From the NCBI GenBank assembly GCA_937916485.1, contig CALFSV010000358.1, positions 1-14,232 on the forward strand: a stretch of DNA of 14,232 nt, read 5' to 3'. Below the pieces are notes generated by a model, which was not told where the DNA came from, made no database searches, and saw nothing but the letters and a program-made list of their open reading frames with translations. Within the stretch, counting starts at the first letter, position 1; every line of letters starts with the position of its first letter. This document shows positions 1 to 7,032 of this stretch, in pieces. A program made the translations under genes and the position numbers. Source of the DNA: an uncultured Paracoccaceae bacterium (GTDB taxonomy: Bacteria; Pseudomonadota; Alphaproteobacteria; Rhodobacterales; Rhodobacteraceae).

Positions 1-365
1 GTATAGTAATTATCCTGAATAAGCTTGAGCTTACGGATCTCAACACCCTGTTGTTCAGCTAGCGCTATGATTTCGTTCATGTAACTTGCAGCCATTCCGC
101 AAGACAGAAACGCAAGTGGGCAGCAAGCCGCGTCATGGCCATTCAGGTACGGTCCTTCATCACTTACAAAACGCCATGTGTCACCGGTCTTGGCAGAGCG
201 CACTAATGCCTCTTTCTGGAAACCACTAAGCGAGCGCACCCATGTGCGATCTGCATCGCCTATGCGATTTTCAGGTGCTTGAATTCCAATCTCGTCTGCA
301 TTTGCAACTTTGAAGAACGGTGTTTGAGTGCTTCTTCCAATAATATCTTCGCCAAGATGTGCCAT
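1..365 (-). CDS. OsmC-like protein, N-terminal part (cut by window edge)
   Basis: Reading leftward from an ATG at 365-363 gives 121 codons without a stop, to the window edge. A GAAGGAA Shine-Dalgarno lies about 8 bases before the start. The N-terminus begins MAHLGEDIIG. The segment around residues 71-100 (GPYLNGHDAACCPLAFLSCG, then an Ala/Ile-rich helix) has the look of the OsmC/Ohr fold: a Pro-Leu stretch before a helix bearing the peroxidatic cysteine (Cys89 here), then a 'GVEIRKLKL' beta strand. OsmC proteins reduce organic hydroperoxides, and some have other roles. The second conserved cysteine would lie off the window, so activity cannot be judged. It follows the sulfatase by 40 bases on the same strand and probably belongs to the same operon. 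Family assignment is moderate. Confidence 0.6.
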   Translation of the reverse strand, partial: MAHLGEDIIGRSTQTPFFKVANADEIGIQAPENRIGDADRTWVRSLSGFQKEALVRSAKTGDTWRFVSDEGPYLNGHDAACCPLAFLSCGMAASYMNEIIALAEQQGVEIRKLKLIQDNYY

Positions 366-405
366 CAGTCAAATTCCTTCTAGAAACCTTATTATTAGTG
401 TTGGC

Positions 406-2043
406 TTAGTGTGCTTTTGGCCCAGATTCGAAATCAGGAGCCGTTGCTGGAGGCTTTACGTCCTCTTCATCCCAGTACCCGATAAGCACGCCAAACTTGT
501 CCTCAAGACCGACCATTTGCTCCGCCCGTTCTTCTGATACGGTTTCGCGTTGGCGATACTGTAAAGACCAGTCAGCTAAAGCGTAGTGCATATATTGCCG
601 GGCATCTGTGTGATCATCTGAGTTTCCCAAATCGACAAATTCGTCTGGGTCATTTGTTAGATCAAACAGAATTGGCAAAAATCCGGGTGCGTGGATGTAT
701 TTCCATCGATCATTCTTGATCATATAGATCCGGCACTCGAGCGGTGCGCGACCTGTCTTTGGGCTGAAGGACTGTTGAAAATAATCATATTCACTAACAA
801 CGAATTCGCGCCACGGCACGTCATTCCCTTGCAGTAAAGGCATTAGGGAACGACCATCAAGAATGTGCTTAGGCACAGCTCCACCAGCATACTCGATAAA
901 CGTCGGCACAAGATCAATTGCTTCAACAGGTGCGTTCTGCACACTACCGCGCGTATTGTCACATGACGGATCAGGGTCGGCAATGATAAGTGGGACTTTG
1001 ACGGCAGGATCGTGGAAAAAATCTTTGTCCCCCATCCAGTGATCACCAAAATATTCTCCATGATCTGATGTGAACACAATCATCGTGCTCTTCATAAGAT
1101 CCTTTTTTTCCATGAACTCGAAAAGTATGCCAAGTTGATCATCTATTTGTTTGATCAGCCCCATATACGCAGGTATCACAGTCTCGCGGGCCTCTTCCCT
1201 GGAGAAAGTTTGCCCGCAAATCCGTTCTTGGAAGTGCTGTGCAAGTTGGTTGGTATTTTCGCGTTCTGTTTCAGACCTGTGAACATCCTGAACATCCGCC
1301 GCTGAGTACATATCGTTGTAGGGCGCAGGTGCAATGTAGGGCCAGTGTGGCTTGATATAACTCAGGTGAAGACACCATGGCTTTTCGCCATCGTCTTCTT
1401 CGATAAATTGCATTGCGCGGCGGGTCATATAGGGTGTTTCGGAGTCTTCTTCACTTACCCGCGCTGGCAGTTGCGCGACATCATTGAAGAATCCTGAACG
1501 GATTTCGCCCCTGCGCTCAACCGAGTTCGCAGCCCAATGCCAAGGGTTCTCGTGGTCGTCATAGCCGCGTTCTTTGAGGTAATTATTATACGCAACATTC
1601 GGCTTCAAAACCAGGTCGGGATGGATACCATCATCACGCTCATAAGGTTCGAACCCGATTTGTGAATGATGCACACCGATCGGGCTCGCTGGGTCAATGC
1701 CGAGACGTTTCATCCCTTCTTGATCAGGGATCATGTGGGTCTTGCCTACTAGAACTGGGCGAATTCCCAAAGGCTTGAGATGGTCGCCAATGTTAAGTTC
1801 TCCCACGCGCAAAGGTACGAAATTGGCGGTTGCCCCATGATTAGATGGATAGCGCCCCGTGTATGTACTCATGCGACTTGGGCCGCAAATCGGAGACTGC
1901 ACGTAAGCATTAGAAAAGCGAACACCGCGCTCTGCGAGAGAGTCGATGTTGGGCGTGTGCAAGGTCTTGTGACCTGCACAGGATAGGTAATCATAGCGCA
2001 ATTGATCGCACATGATGAAGAGGATGTTCTTGCGCTGGGACAT
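406..2043 (-). CDS. Type I sulfatase (alkaline phosphatase superfamily; arylsulfatase/phosphonate monoesterase-like)
   Basis: The protein has 545 residues and no signal peptide, so it is probably cytoplasmic. The N-terminal strand with D13-Q14 supplies calcium/metal ligands. C53-G-P-S-R57 fits the CxPxR signature in which the cysteine is oxidised to formylglycine, followed by TGRYPSNHG. Further sulfatase landmarks are GKTH (K101, H103), KPHWPY (H233), SDHGE (D327, H328) and GDKDFFHD (K340, H344). The KPH...APAPY segment resembles phosphonate monoester hydrolase/arylsulfatase enzymes. It hydrolyses a sulfate (or possibly phosphonate/phosphate) monoester; the substrate is unknown, but the neighbours suggest an aromatic sulfate. 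It starts five bases after the SDR stop codon without a clear Shine-Dalgarno, so translation may be coupled. It needs a formylglycine-generating enzyme, which is not in this window. Family certain, substrate inferred. Confidence 0.92.
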   Translation of the reverse strand: MSQRKNILFIMCDQLRYDYLSCAGHKTLHTPNIDSLAERGVRFSNAYVQSPICGPSRMSTYTGRYPSNHGATANFVPLRVGELNIGDHLKPLGIRPVLVGKTHMIPDQEGMKRLGIDPASPIGVHHSQIGFEPYERDDGIHPDLVLKPNVAYNNYLKERGYDDHENPWHWAANSVERRGEIRSGFFNDVAQLPARVSEEDSETPYMTRRAMQFIEEDDGEKPWCLHLSYIKPHWPYIAPAPYNDMYSAADVQDVHRSETERENTNQLAQHFQERICGQTFSREEARETVIPAYMGLIKQIDDQLGILFEFMEKKDLMKSTMIVFTSDHGEYFGDHWMGDKDFFHDPAVKVPLIIADPDPSCDNTRGSVQNAPVEAIDLVPTFIEYAGGAVPKHILDGRSLMPLLQGNDVPWREFVVSEYDYFQQSFSPKTGRAPLECRIYMIKNDRWKYIHAPGFLPILFDLTNDPDEFVDLGNSDDHTDARQYMHYALADWSLQYRQRETVSEERAEQMVGLEDKFGVLIGYWDEEDVKPPATAPDFESGPKAH

Positions 2044-2048
2044 AAGGT

Positions 2049-2807
2049 TTAAAGGTTCACCTTGCCGCCATCGACGTTGATCGTCTGACCAGTGATAAAA
2101 TCGCTGTCAGATGTGCACAAAAATATGAGCGTTCCAAGAAGATCTTCGGGCACCATTTCGCGTTTGATCGAACGGGAATCAACGGTGGGAGCGCGTGCGC
2201 GATCCCATTTTTTGTTGTCGCGAATAGAGCTGCTTTCGGTTAGGCCAACGGCTATTGCATTGATTTGAATATTCTTTTCACCAAGTTCGCGCGCATGACC
2301 ACGGGTCAAACCGATAACAGCGGCTTTGGATGCGGTGTAATGTGATAGGCCAGGAGGGCCATAATAGAACGTACCAGAGGCGATGTTGACAATCTTGCCA
2401 CCACCCGCGCGTACCAGCGCAGGAAGCGCAGCTTTAGTCGATTGGTGAATTGAGCGCGCGTTGATTGTCATAACCTTATCAAATTCGTCATTATCGATCT
2501 GGAAAAACGGTTTCAGTTCCAAGTTTGCAAAGAGACCTGCGTTGTTGACAACGATGTTGAGCGCACCAAATTCTTCTTCAGCTTTCGCGACCATCGCATT
2601 CAGATCATCATCTGATGTTACATCCACAATCATACCAACGGCACGGCCACCCTCTGCAGCGTTGATCTCGGCCACCACCTCTGCTGGGTCAAGAATGTCA
2701 GTCACCATGACGTTGGCCCCCTCATTGGCCAATTTTTTCGCATATTCCGCGCCAATGCCGCGCGCAGCACCAGTGATTGCGGCTGTTTTTCCAATTAGTC
2801 GGCCCAT
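2049..2807 (-). CDS. Short-chain dehydrogenase/reductase (classical SDR)
   Basis: The protein has 252 residues, normal for a classical SDR. It carries the cofactor motif TGAARGIG (12-19), an acidic residue at the end of the second strand (D37) that favours NAD over NADP, NNAG (88-91), and the catalytic tetrad N116-S144-Y157-K161. The C-terminal FITGQTINVDGG is the usual SDR ending. It oxidises an alcohol or reduces a ketone. The C-terminus resembles secondary aryl-alcohol dehydrogenases such as (S)-1-phenylethanol dehydrogenase, and the neighbouring LigF-like GST suggests a benzylic (C-alpha) alcohol dehydrogenase role like LigD/LigL; this substrate is inference. A strong AGAGGAGG ribosome site lies 5 bases before the ATG. 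It sits between the GST (18-base gap) and the sulfatase (5-base gap) in one operon. Confidence 0.93.
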   Translation of the reverse strand: MGRLIGKTAAITGAARGIGAEYAKKLANEGANVMVTDILDPAEVVAEINAAEGGRAVGMIVDVTSDDDLNAMVAKAEEEFGALNIVVNNAGLFANLELKPFFQIDNDEFDKVMTINARSIHQSTKAALPALVRAGGGKIVNIASGTFYYGPPGLSHYTASKAAVIGLTRGHARELGEKNIQINAIAVGLTESSSIRDNKKWDRARAPTVDSRSIKREMVPEDLLGTLIFLCTSDSDFITGQTINVDGGKVNL

Positions 2808-2825
2808 GTCAGCCTCCTCTATTTC

Positions 2826-3644
2826 CTAGATTTCAATTTCAAGAATCTTAGCAACTTCTGGCCAGCTTTTGATCCCGTTCTCACGCAGATCATTCGTGAG
2901 ATCTTCGGGCACCCAGTCGATAAAGCAAGGTTTGAAATTCTCACGCGCTTCGATGGCCTCGAACCAGCGCTCCACATTGGGCAAACGTCCACCTTCCCAC
3001 ATGCCGCGCATCGACATCATTGCAAGACGATTGATGTAGGGTGTCAGCGCGATGTCAGCGATGGAGAATTTATTGCCAACCAGCCAATCATTACCAGTCA
3101 GCGCTTTGTCCATCTTGTGCAGATAGCTGTCGTAAAGTTTAACTTTTCCCAACGCTCCAGGTGCCTCAAAGCCTTGGCGCACGATAGCATCTTTGAAACT
3201 CTTCCAATCAGATGTGACAGAAAAATCTGGTGTGGAGGCAAGGAATTTATTTGCTCCTTCTTTACCAAGCTTGCGCAAAACTGTGTGGCGGTGCGAACAT
3301 AAAAACGTCATCGCGCCACAAGCAGGATGCAGATCCTCATCCACCGCTTTGGTCCAATAGCGCGCCTGCGCGCGCTCCCAAGGATCTTTGGGATGAGTAG
3401 AATTTTCTGGTGCAATTTGATCGAGGTATTCGATGATCACAGTACTGTCTGGGATAACCAAGTCATCATGCACAAGTGTTGGCACAACCGACTTCGCATT
3501 GATCTTTTGATACTCGGGTGTGAATTGCTCACCTGCAAGAATATCGATGTAAACACCTTCCCATTTCATGCCTTTTTCCGCCATCGCAAAGCGAACCTTA
3601 GCAGCGCATACTGATGATCCGTGATGATAAAGTGTAAAAGTCAT
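2826..3644 (-). CDS. Glutathione S-transferase, LigF/beta-etherase-like
   Basis: The protein has 272 residues. The start chosen is the ATG at 3644-3642, which overlaps the aldehyde dehydrogenase stop codon (ATGA). The longer frame further upstream is an antisense-type shadow. The N-terminal thioredoxin domain (about 1-80) shows an SSVCAAKVR active-site loop (S10/S11, C13), the cis-proline VVP (P55) and the glutathione-binding PDSTVI (D66-S67). An all-helical C-terminal domain follows (about 86-260). The stretch DSTVIIEYL, then P-DPWERA and YWTKAVDE, closely follows the pattern I recall for LigF, the glutathione-dependent beta-aryl-ether-cleaving enzyme of Sphingobium. In this operon it may cleave an ether or another electrophilic carbon of an aromatic intermediate. 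Alternatives are a dehalogenase- or isomerase-type GST. GST family certain, beta-etherase role moderate to low. Confidence 0.9.
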   Translation of the reverse strand: MTFTLYHHGSSVCAAKVRFAMAEKGMKWEGVYIDILAGEQFTPEYQKINAKSVVPTLVHDDLVIPDSTVIIEYLDQIAPENSTHPKDPWERAQARYWTKAVDEDLHPACGAMTFLCSHRHTVLRKLGKEGANKFLASTPDFSVTSDWKSFKDAIVRQGFEAPGALGKVKLYDSYLHKMDKALTGNDWLVGNKFSIADIALTPYINRLAMMSMRGMWEGGRLPNVERWFEAIEARENFKPCFIDWVPEDLTNDLRENGIKSWPEVAKILEIEI

Positions 3645-5077
3645 AATTGCACCGTAACCCATTTGAGTTCTGTCATTGCTTCCATGTCTGCGTCCGTGCC
3701 TTCGCGACCTACGCCGCTTTCGCCATTTCCGCCAAAGGGCACATGGGCCTCGTCGTGAATGGTTGGACCATTTATGTGGCACATGCCCGCTTTGGAATTA
3801 CGCACGAAGTGGAAAGCTTTGTCGATGTCTTTGGTGAATATCGCAGATGATAGCCCATATTCAGTGTCGTTCGCTTTTTCCAATCCTTCCTCGTAGTTCT
3901 CAATTGGATAGATCGCAGTGACTGGGCCAAATGTTTCCGTTTGGCAAACAGTCATGTCCTCCGATACCTCTGTGAGCAAAGTCGGCTGGCACCGATTACC
4001 TTCCCATTCGCCGCCGATCACATTTGCACCTTTGGCGCGCGCGTCGTCGATATGGCTTTTTATTCGTTCTCGTTGTCGTGGCGAAATTATTGGCGCGATA
4101 ACAGTATTCGGGTCGCGCAGATCGCCCATACCAAGTTTGCGGATGATCATCGAGAAACGCTTTACGAATTCATCGTATAAAGGTCGTTCCACATAGAAAC
4201 GGCTCGACGCTATGCAGGCTTGTCCTGCGAACATAAAGACAGAGCGCGCGGCAAGCAGCATCACGTTGTCCAAGTCGGCATCTGCGAGGATTATCGTGGG
4301 GCTTTTACCGCCCAATTCCAGCGTGTTCGGCGTTTTATTCTTGGCGCAGATCTCGTTGATATGCTGACCCACCAACGTTGAGCCTGTGAACGTCAAAAAA
4401 TCGATATCTTTGTGGCCGGTCAGATCATCGCCAATCTCTGCGCCCATGCCTGTTACCACATTATACACACCATCGGGGATACCAGCTTCTTCAACGATCT
4501 CCGCGAAGATCAAACTCAGATGAGGGGCCATTTCAGAGGGTAGATGGACAACCGTGTTTCCGACCGCCAAGGCATTGGCCACCAAACGTGTAGTCTTTAT
4601 CAGTGGCACATTAAACGGTGTGATCACTGCGACAACACCAAGCGGTTCACGGATGGACATCGAGAACGTACCGGGGCGATCAGATGGGATCGTCTCGCCA
4701 CGCACATTGCGACACAAACCGGCGGCGGCACGGATCATCGTCAAGCCTTTAGTGAATTCAAACATTGCCTTTTGCACGGGTGAGCCGATCTCGTCGATCA
4801 AGCAATTTACCAGATCTTTCTGACGCGCTTCCATGATTTCTGCGACCCGCAAGAGCCAGCGCTCGCGCTCGGTTGGCGTTGTTTCTTTGTAAGATGTGAA
4901 GGCTGCCTTTGCTGCCGCCACTGCATTGAAGATATCTTCGGTCGTTCCTTTCGCAGCAAAAGCATAATGCGAGTCGTCAAGAGGGTTAAACACTTCGAAC
5001 ATTGCACCAGCCGCTGCATCGACCCATTGCCCTGCAATAAAGTGCTTCAAGGATTTACTGTCTGTCCCACCATCCAT
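3641..5077 (-). CDS. NAD(P)-dependent aldehyde dehydrogenase, vanillin/salicylaldehyde dehydrogenase-like
   Basis: The protein has 478 residues, full length for the ALDH superfamily. Catalytic residues are present: N156 (TPFN), E254 (LELGGKSP) and C288 (GQACIASSR). The late motif INGPTIHDE...PFGGNGESGVGREG resembles vanillin and salicylaldehyde dehydrogenases, so it probably oxidises an aromatic aldehyde to the acid. The nucleotide-binding motif normally reading VVLKPSE is VVHLPSE (177-181 region), so the conserved lysine is leucine. It is the first gene of the leftward operon, with an AAGGAG ribosome site 9 bases before the ATG, and overlaps the GST start by four bases (ATGA). An operator palindrome lies about 55 bases upstream, which predicts control by the divergent VanR-like regulator. 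Aromatic aldehyde specificity is inferred. Confidence 0.93.
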   Translation of the reverse strand: MDGGTDSKSLKHFIAGQWVDAAAGAMFEVFNPLDDSHYAFAAKGTTEDIFNAVAAAKAAFTSYKETTPTERERWLLRVAEIMEARQKDLVNCLIDEIGSPVQKAMFEFTKGLTMIRAAAGLCRNVRGETIPSDRPGTFSMSIREPLGVVAVITPFNVPLIKTTRLVANALAVGNTVVHLPSEMAPHLSLIFAEIVEEAGIPDGVYNVVTGMGAEIGDDLTGHKDIDFLTFTGSTLVGQHINEICAKNKTPNTLELGGKSPTIILADADLDNVMLLAARSVFMFAGQACIASSRFYVERPLYDEFVKRFSMIIRKLGMGDLRDPNTVIAPIISPRQRERIKSHIDDARAKGANVIGGEWEGNRCQPTLLTEVSEDMTVCQTETFGPVTAIYPIENYEEGLEKANDTEYGLSSAIFTKDIDKAFHFVRNSKAGMCHINGPTIHDEAHVPFGGNGESGVGREGTDADMEAMTELKWVTVQL

Positions 5078-5122
5078 GAAAAGGCTCCTTTTGCCGCGCG
5101 TTACTTGGCATGGGTCTGAACT

Positions 5123-5146
5123 TTATAACCGGTTTGGGATCCCAAA
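5123..5146 (-). promoter_or_regulatory. Predicted promoter and operator O1 of the aldehyde dehydrogenase operon
   Basis: Positions 5133-5146 form a perfect 14-base palindrome, TTTGGGATCCCAAA. Five bases downstream on the minus strand lies TTATAA (5123-5128), a plausible -10 that would give a leader of about 40 bases before the ATG at 5077. The -35 would fall on a T-rich run (TTTTTT), which is weak. The palindrome would then occupy the -35/-10 spacer, a placement typical of repression. The palindrome is certain; its role is inferred. Confidence 0.65.
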
Positions 5147-5205
5147 AAAAGAGCAGGCCACAGCTTCACGCTAGATTCTGTGTATTGAAGCCTATACAAT
5201 TACCA

Positions 5206-5219
5206 TTATGGATCCCAAA
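5206..5219. promoter_or_regulatory. Operator-like palindrome O2 (imperfect)
   Basis: TTATGGATCCCAAA matches the O1 palindrome at 12 of 14 positions and keeps the GGATCC centre. Its centre is 73 bases from O1 and 61 bases from O3. It lies midway in the divergent gap, where a dimer could bridge or cooperate with the outer sites. Confidence 0.55.
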
Positions 5220-5266
5220 TCAAGCACAAAATTTTAAAATCGATAAGTTTTGGTCGCAATGTTGAC

Positions 5267-5280
5267 TTTGGGATCCCAAT
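5267..5280 (+). promoter_or_regulatory. Operator-like palindrome O3 before the GntR gene
   Basis: TTTGGGATCCCAAT differs from O1 at one end base only. It begins inside a TTGACT -35-like hexamer (5262-5267) and ends 15 bases before the regulator start, which suggests autoregulation. The Caulobacter VanR operator is recalled as ATTGGATCCAAT, which shares the centre and 10 of 12 positions with this motif. Confidence 0.62.
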
Positions 5281-5295
5281 AGGCTGAATGGGCCT

Positions 5296-6084
5296 ATGGA
5301 ATCTATTGATACAGAACTTGCAGCGCGAATTCGCAATGACATCGTGCTCGGCAATTATGGTGAAGAAGAACGCATCTCCGAGGCGCGCTTGTGCGATACC
5401 CACAAGGTTTCTCGCACGCCGGTGCGCCTTGCTCTTCGTATGTTAGAGCATGAAGGGCTCATTCGACGCAGCGAAGGGCGCGGCTATTTTGTTAACGCAC
5501 CAAATGTAAATGACGTCTTGCAAGCAGTGCAGGTACGCGGCCACCTCGAAAGCCTCGCCGCGCGGCTCATGGCGCAATCGCCTGATCGACTCAGCACACT
5601 TCCTATCTTGGAAGCGGCGATTGAAGAGATCGATAGGCTTATTTTAGTGGGCAAGATGGATCACGCTTCAATTCGCTTAATACAAAAACAGAATGCAGTG
5701 TTTCACAAAACGATTTTGGAATGTTGCGGCAATGATTTTATCGGCTTTACGTGTAGTCGTATCAGTCACATGCCGATGCTAGAGGTTGGGGCCATGGTTT
5801 TCGATCGGCAAGTTCTGTCCACAAAGGAGGGCAAGGAGAGGAGCAACTTCCGCCTTAAACTTGGAAATTCACAACATAAAGTGATCTTTGAGGCCATTCA
5901 AAAGGGCGACGCTGTGCGAGCCGAAGGCGTTATGCGCGAGCATTCGAACACTATGATTGAATACATTCAGGTTTTTGAAAAGCGCACAAAAGAAGAGCTT
6001 ACAATCAAAGATTTGATCGACTATTCTGGCCTCAGTGTTATGCGCAAAGAGCATGACACGACTGGGAAAGAAAAATCTCTGTAG
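5296..6084 (+). CDS. GntR-family regulator, FCD/VanR-like
   Basis: The protein has 262 residues. The N-terminal winged helix-turn-helix (about 5-68) contains VSRTPVRLALRMLEHEGLI, which parallels the recognition region of Caulobacter VanR (VSRMPVRIALRSLEQEGL as recalled). The wing reads GRGYFV. The C-terminal helical ligand-binding FCD-type domain (about 75-235) shows QVRGHLESLAARLMA, NAVFHKTILECCGN and QHKVIFEAIQKGDA..A...M.EH. VanR represses vanillate or vanillin genes and is released by the aromatic acid. Here it diverges from the aldehyde dehydrogenase operon, with three VanO-like palindromes between the two starts. The ATG at 5296 has no good Shine-Dalgarno. The C-terminal tail (about 240-262) is rich in charged residues. 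Family strong; ligand inferred as vanillate or a similar aromatic acid. Confidence 0.9.
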   Translation: MESIDTELAARIRNDIVLGNYGEEERISEARLCDTHKVSRTPVRLALRMLEHEGLIRRSEGRGYFVNAPNVNDVLQAVQVRGHLESLAARLMAQSPDRLSTLPILEAAIEEIDRLILVGKMDHASIRLIQKQNAVFHKTILECCGNDFIGFTCSRISHMPMLEVGAMVFDRQVLSTKEGKERSNFRLKLGNSQHKVIFEAIQKGDAVRAEGVMREHSNTMIEYIQVFEKRTKEELTIKDLIDYSGLSVMRKEHDTTGKEKSL

Positions 6085-6086
6085 CT

Positions 6087-6108
6087 AAGTAAGATATACT
6101 TCTTTTTT
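6087..6108 (+). terminator. Weak possible terminator after the GntR gene
   Basis: AAGTA (6087-6091) can pair with TACTT (6097-6101) around a five-base loop and is followed by CTTTTTT (6102-6108). The stem is short and AT-rich, so this is tentative. Confidence 0.35.
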
Positions 6109-6259
6109 GCTGCTTGAGTAACCTGTTCACTTCTTCAGAGTAGTAGAGGCAGTCAGCGAATACTCCCTTTAGAGTTGGCTCATTGCTGTGAGTTGGTGAT
6201 CGAGCAAACTACTTTAACCCTATTGGTCATCATATGTTTTAAGGCATAGGGCATTTCGA

Positions 6260-6935
6260 CTTTGAATGCTCATCGCTCATCTGTGGTTATGTAAGCAGCG
6301 GATTTGACGTGCTGCAAGCGCCTTAGCCTCATGGCCAAGAGGTATATCGTCTCGGCACACTATTTTTAAGCCTTTTTAAAACACCACAACAAAAACGTCA
6401 TCGACGTTGAGGCAATCGTAGAATCTGATCGCAAAGTTGTGCGTGCACCGCAGATGTGAAAGATGAGAATTAGCAAACTTAGGCAATGATATGCTGAGAA
6501 AAAGAGATGTTTTGGGCAACTTACTCAGCTAATAAACGTGGTCCTGGCGGAACTCACGGAATATGAGATCATTTTGCCGCTGCACACTGCAATGGCCGCT
6601 CGTTTGCAAAACACTGCCAATCAGAATTCGGCAATGCTCCAGAAATCGTCACCGCGATGATTAAGAGCTGCCTGAAGCAGATCGAGCCTGTTGATGATGA
6701 AATTGTCGAACTGGATATCAAGATCAAGAAAGGTGTTTTGCAGAACCCTGAGGCTAGCGGATTTTGGGGTATGACAGACAAAGAACAAGATTATGAAACT
6801 CAAATCGCCACCCAGCCTGGGGCTAAGATACCAATGGCACTAATAGGAGAAAGTTAAGCAGCCGTAGTCTTGGGCATTTCGTGGCCGGTCTGCACTCATG
6901 GGTTACTTCGTCACACGCATCCAAAAGTTACAAGA
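6260..6935 (+). pseudogene. Decayed IS110/IS1111-family transposase remnant
   Basis: This stretch has no intact ORF, but fragments in changing frames follow the order of an IS1111-type DEDD transposase. They are AHLW near 6275; HGQEVYRL near 6330-6355 with SAHYF and AFLKHHNKN in the neighbouring frame; NVIDVEAI (about 6394-6417, cf. 'NDAxDAEAI'); RKVVRAPQM; then QLTQLINVVLAELTEYEI (from 6517, cf. 'QRTQLINALRGHLAEFGI'). After a frameshift comes FGNAPEIVTAMIKSC..QIEPVDDEIVELDIKI (to about 6725), and a weak HFVAGL (about 6884, cf. 'RxFAAWLGL'). In-frame stops lie at 6457 and 6487. An internal part between about 6730 and 6870 appears lost or unrecognisable. No terminal repeats or target duplications were seen. 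The 66-residue open frame at 6657-6857 is part of this remnant, not a gene. The rest of 6109-6259 and 6936-7032 holds nothing recognisable. Confidence 0.72.
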
Positions 6936-7032
6936 ACCAGGAGGTTTGCACCCATGATCTATTATTAATTTCGCGGATCAACATGTAGCCTGGCTGTACC
7001 TTGGGATCTTTGATTGGCAGCTTTAACCCCAG

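Noticed and set aside
3645..3782. Longer GST starting at 3782
   Set aside because: The extension is Arg-rich shadow sequence opposite the ALDH C-terminus; the thioredoxin fold begins at the ATG at 3644.
6657..6857. A 66-residue open frame as a small gene
   Set aside because: Its first part (QIEPVDDEIVELDIKI) matches the decayed transposase and continues fragments from other frames upstream, so it is a leftover piece.
7001..7014. TTGGGATCTTTGAT as an operator half-site after ligI
   Set aside because: Only one arm matches, and it lies downstream of a gene end, not in a promoter.
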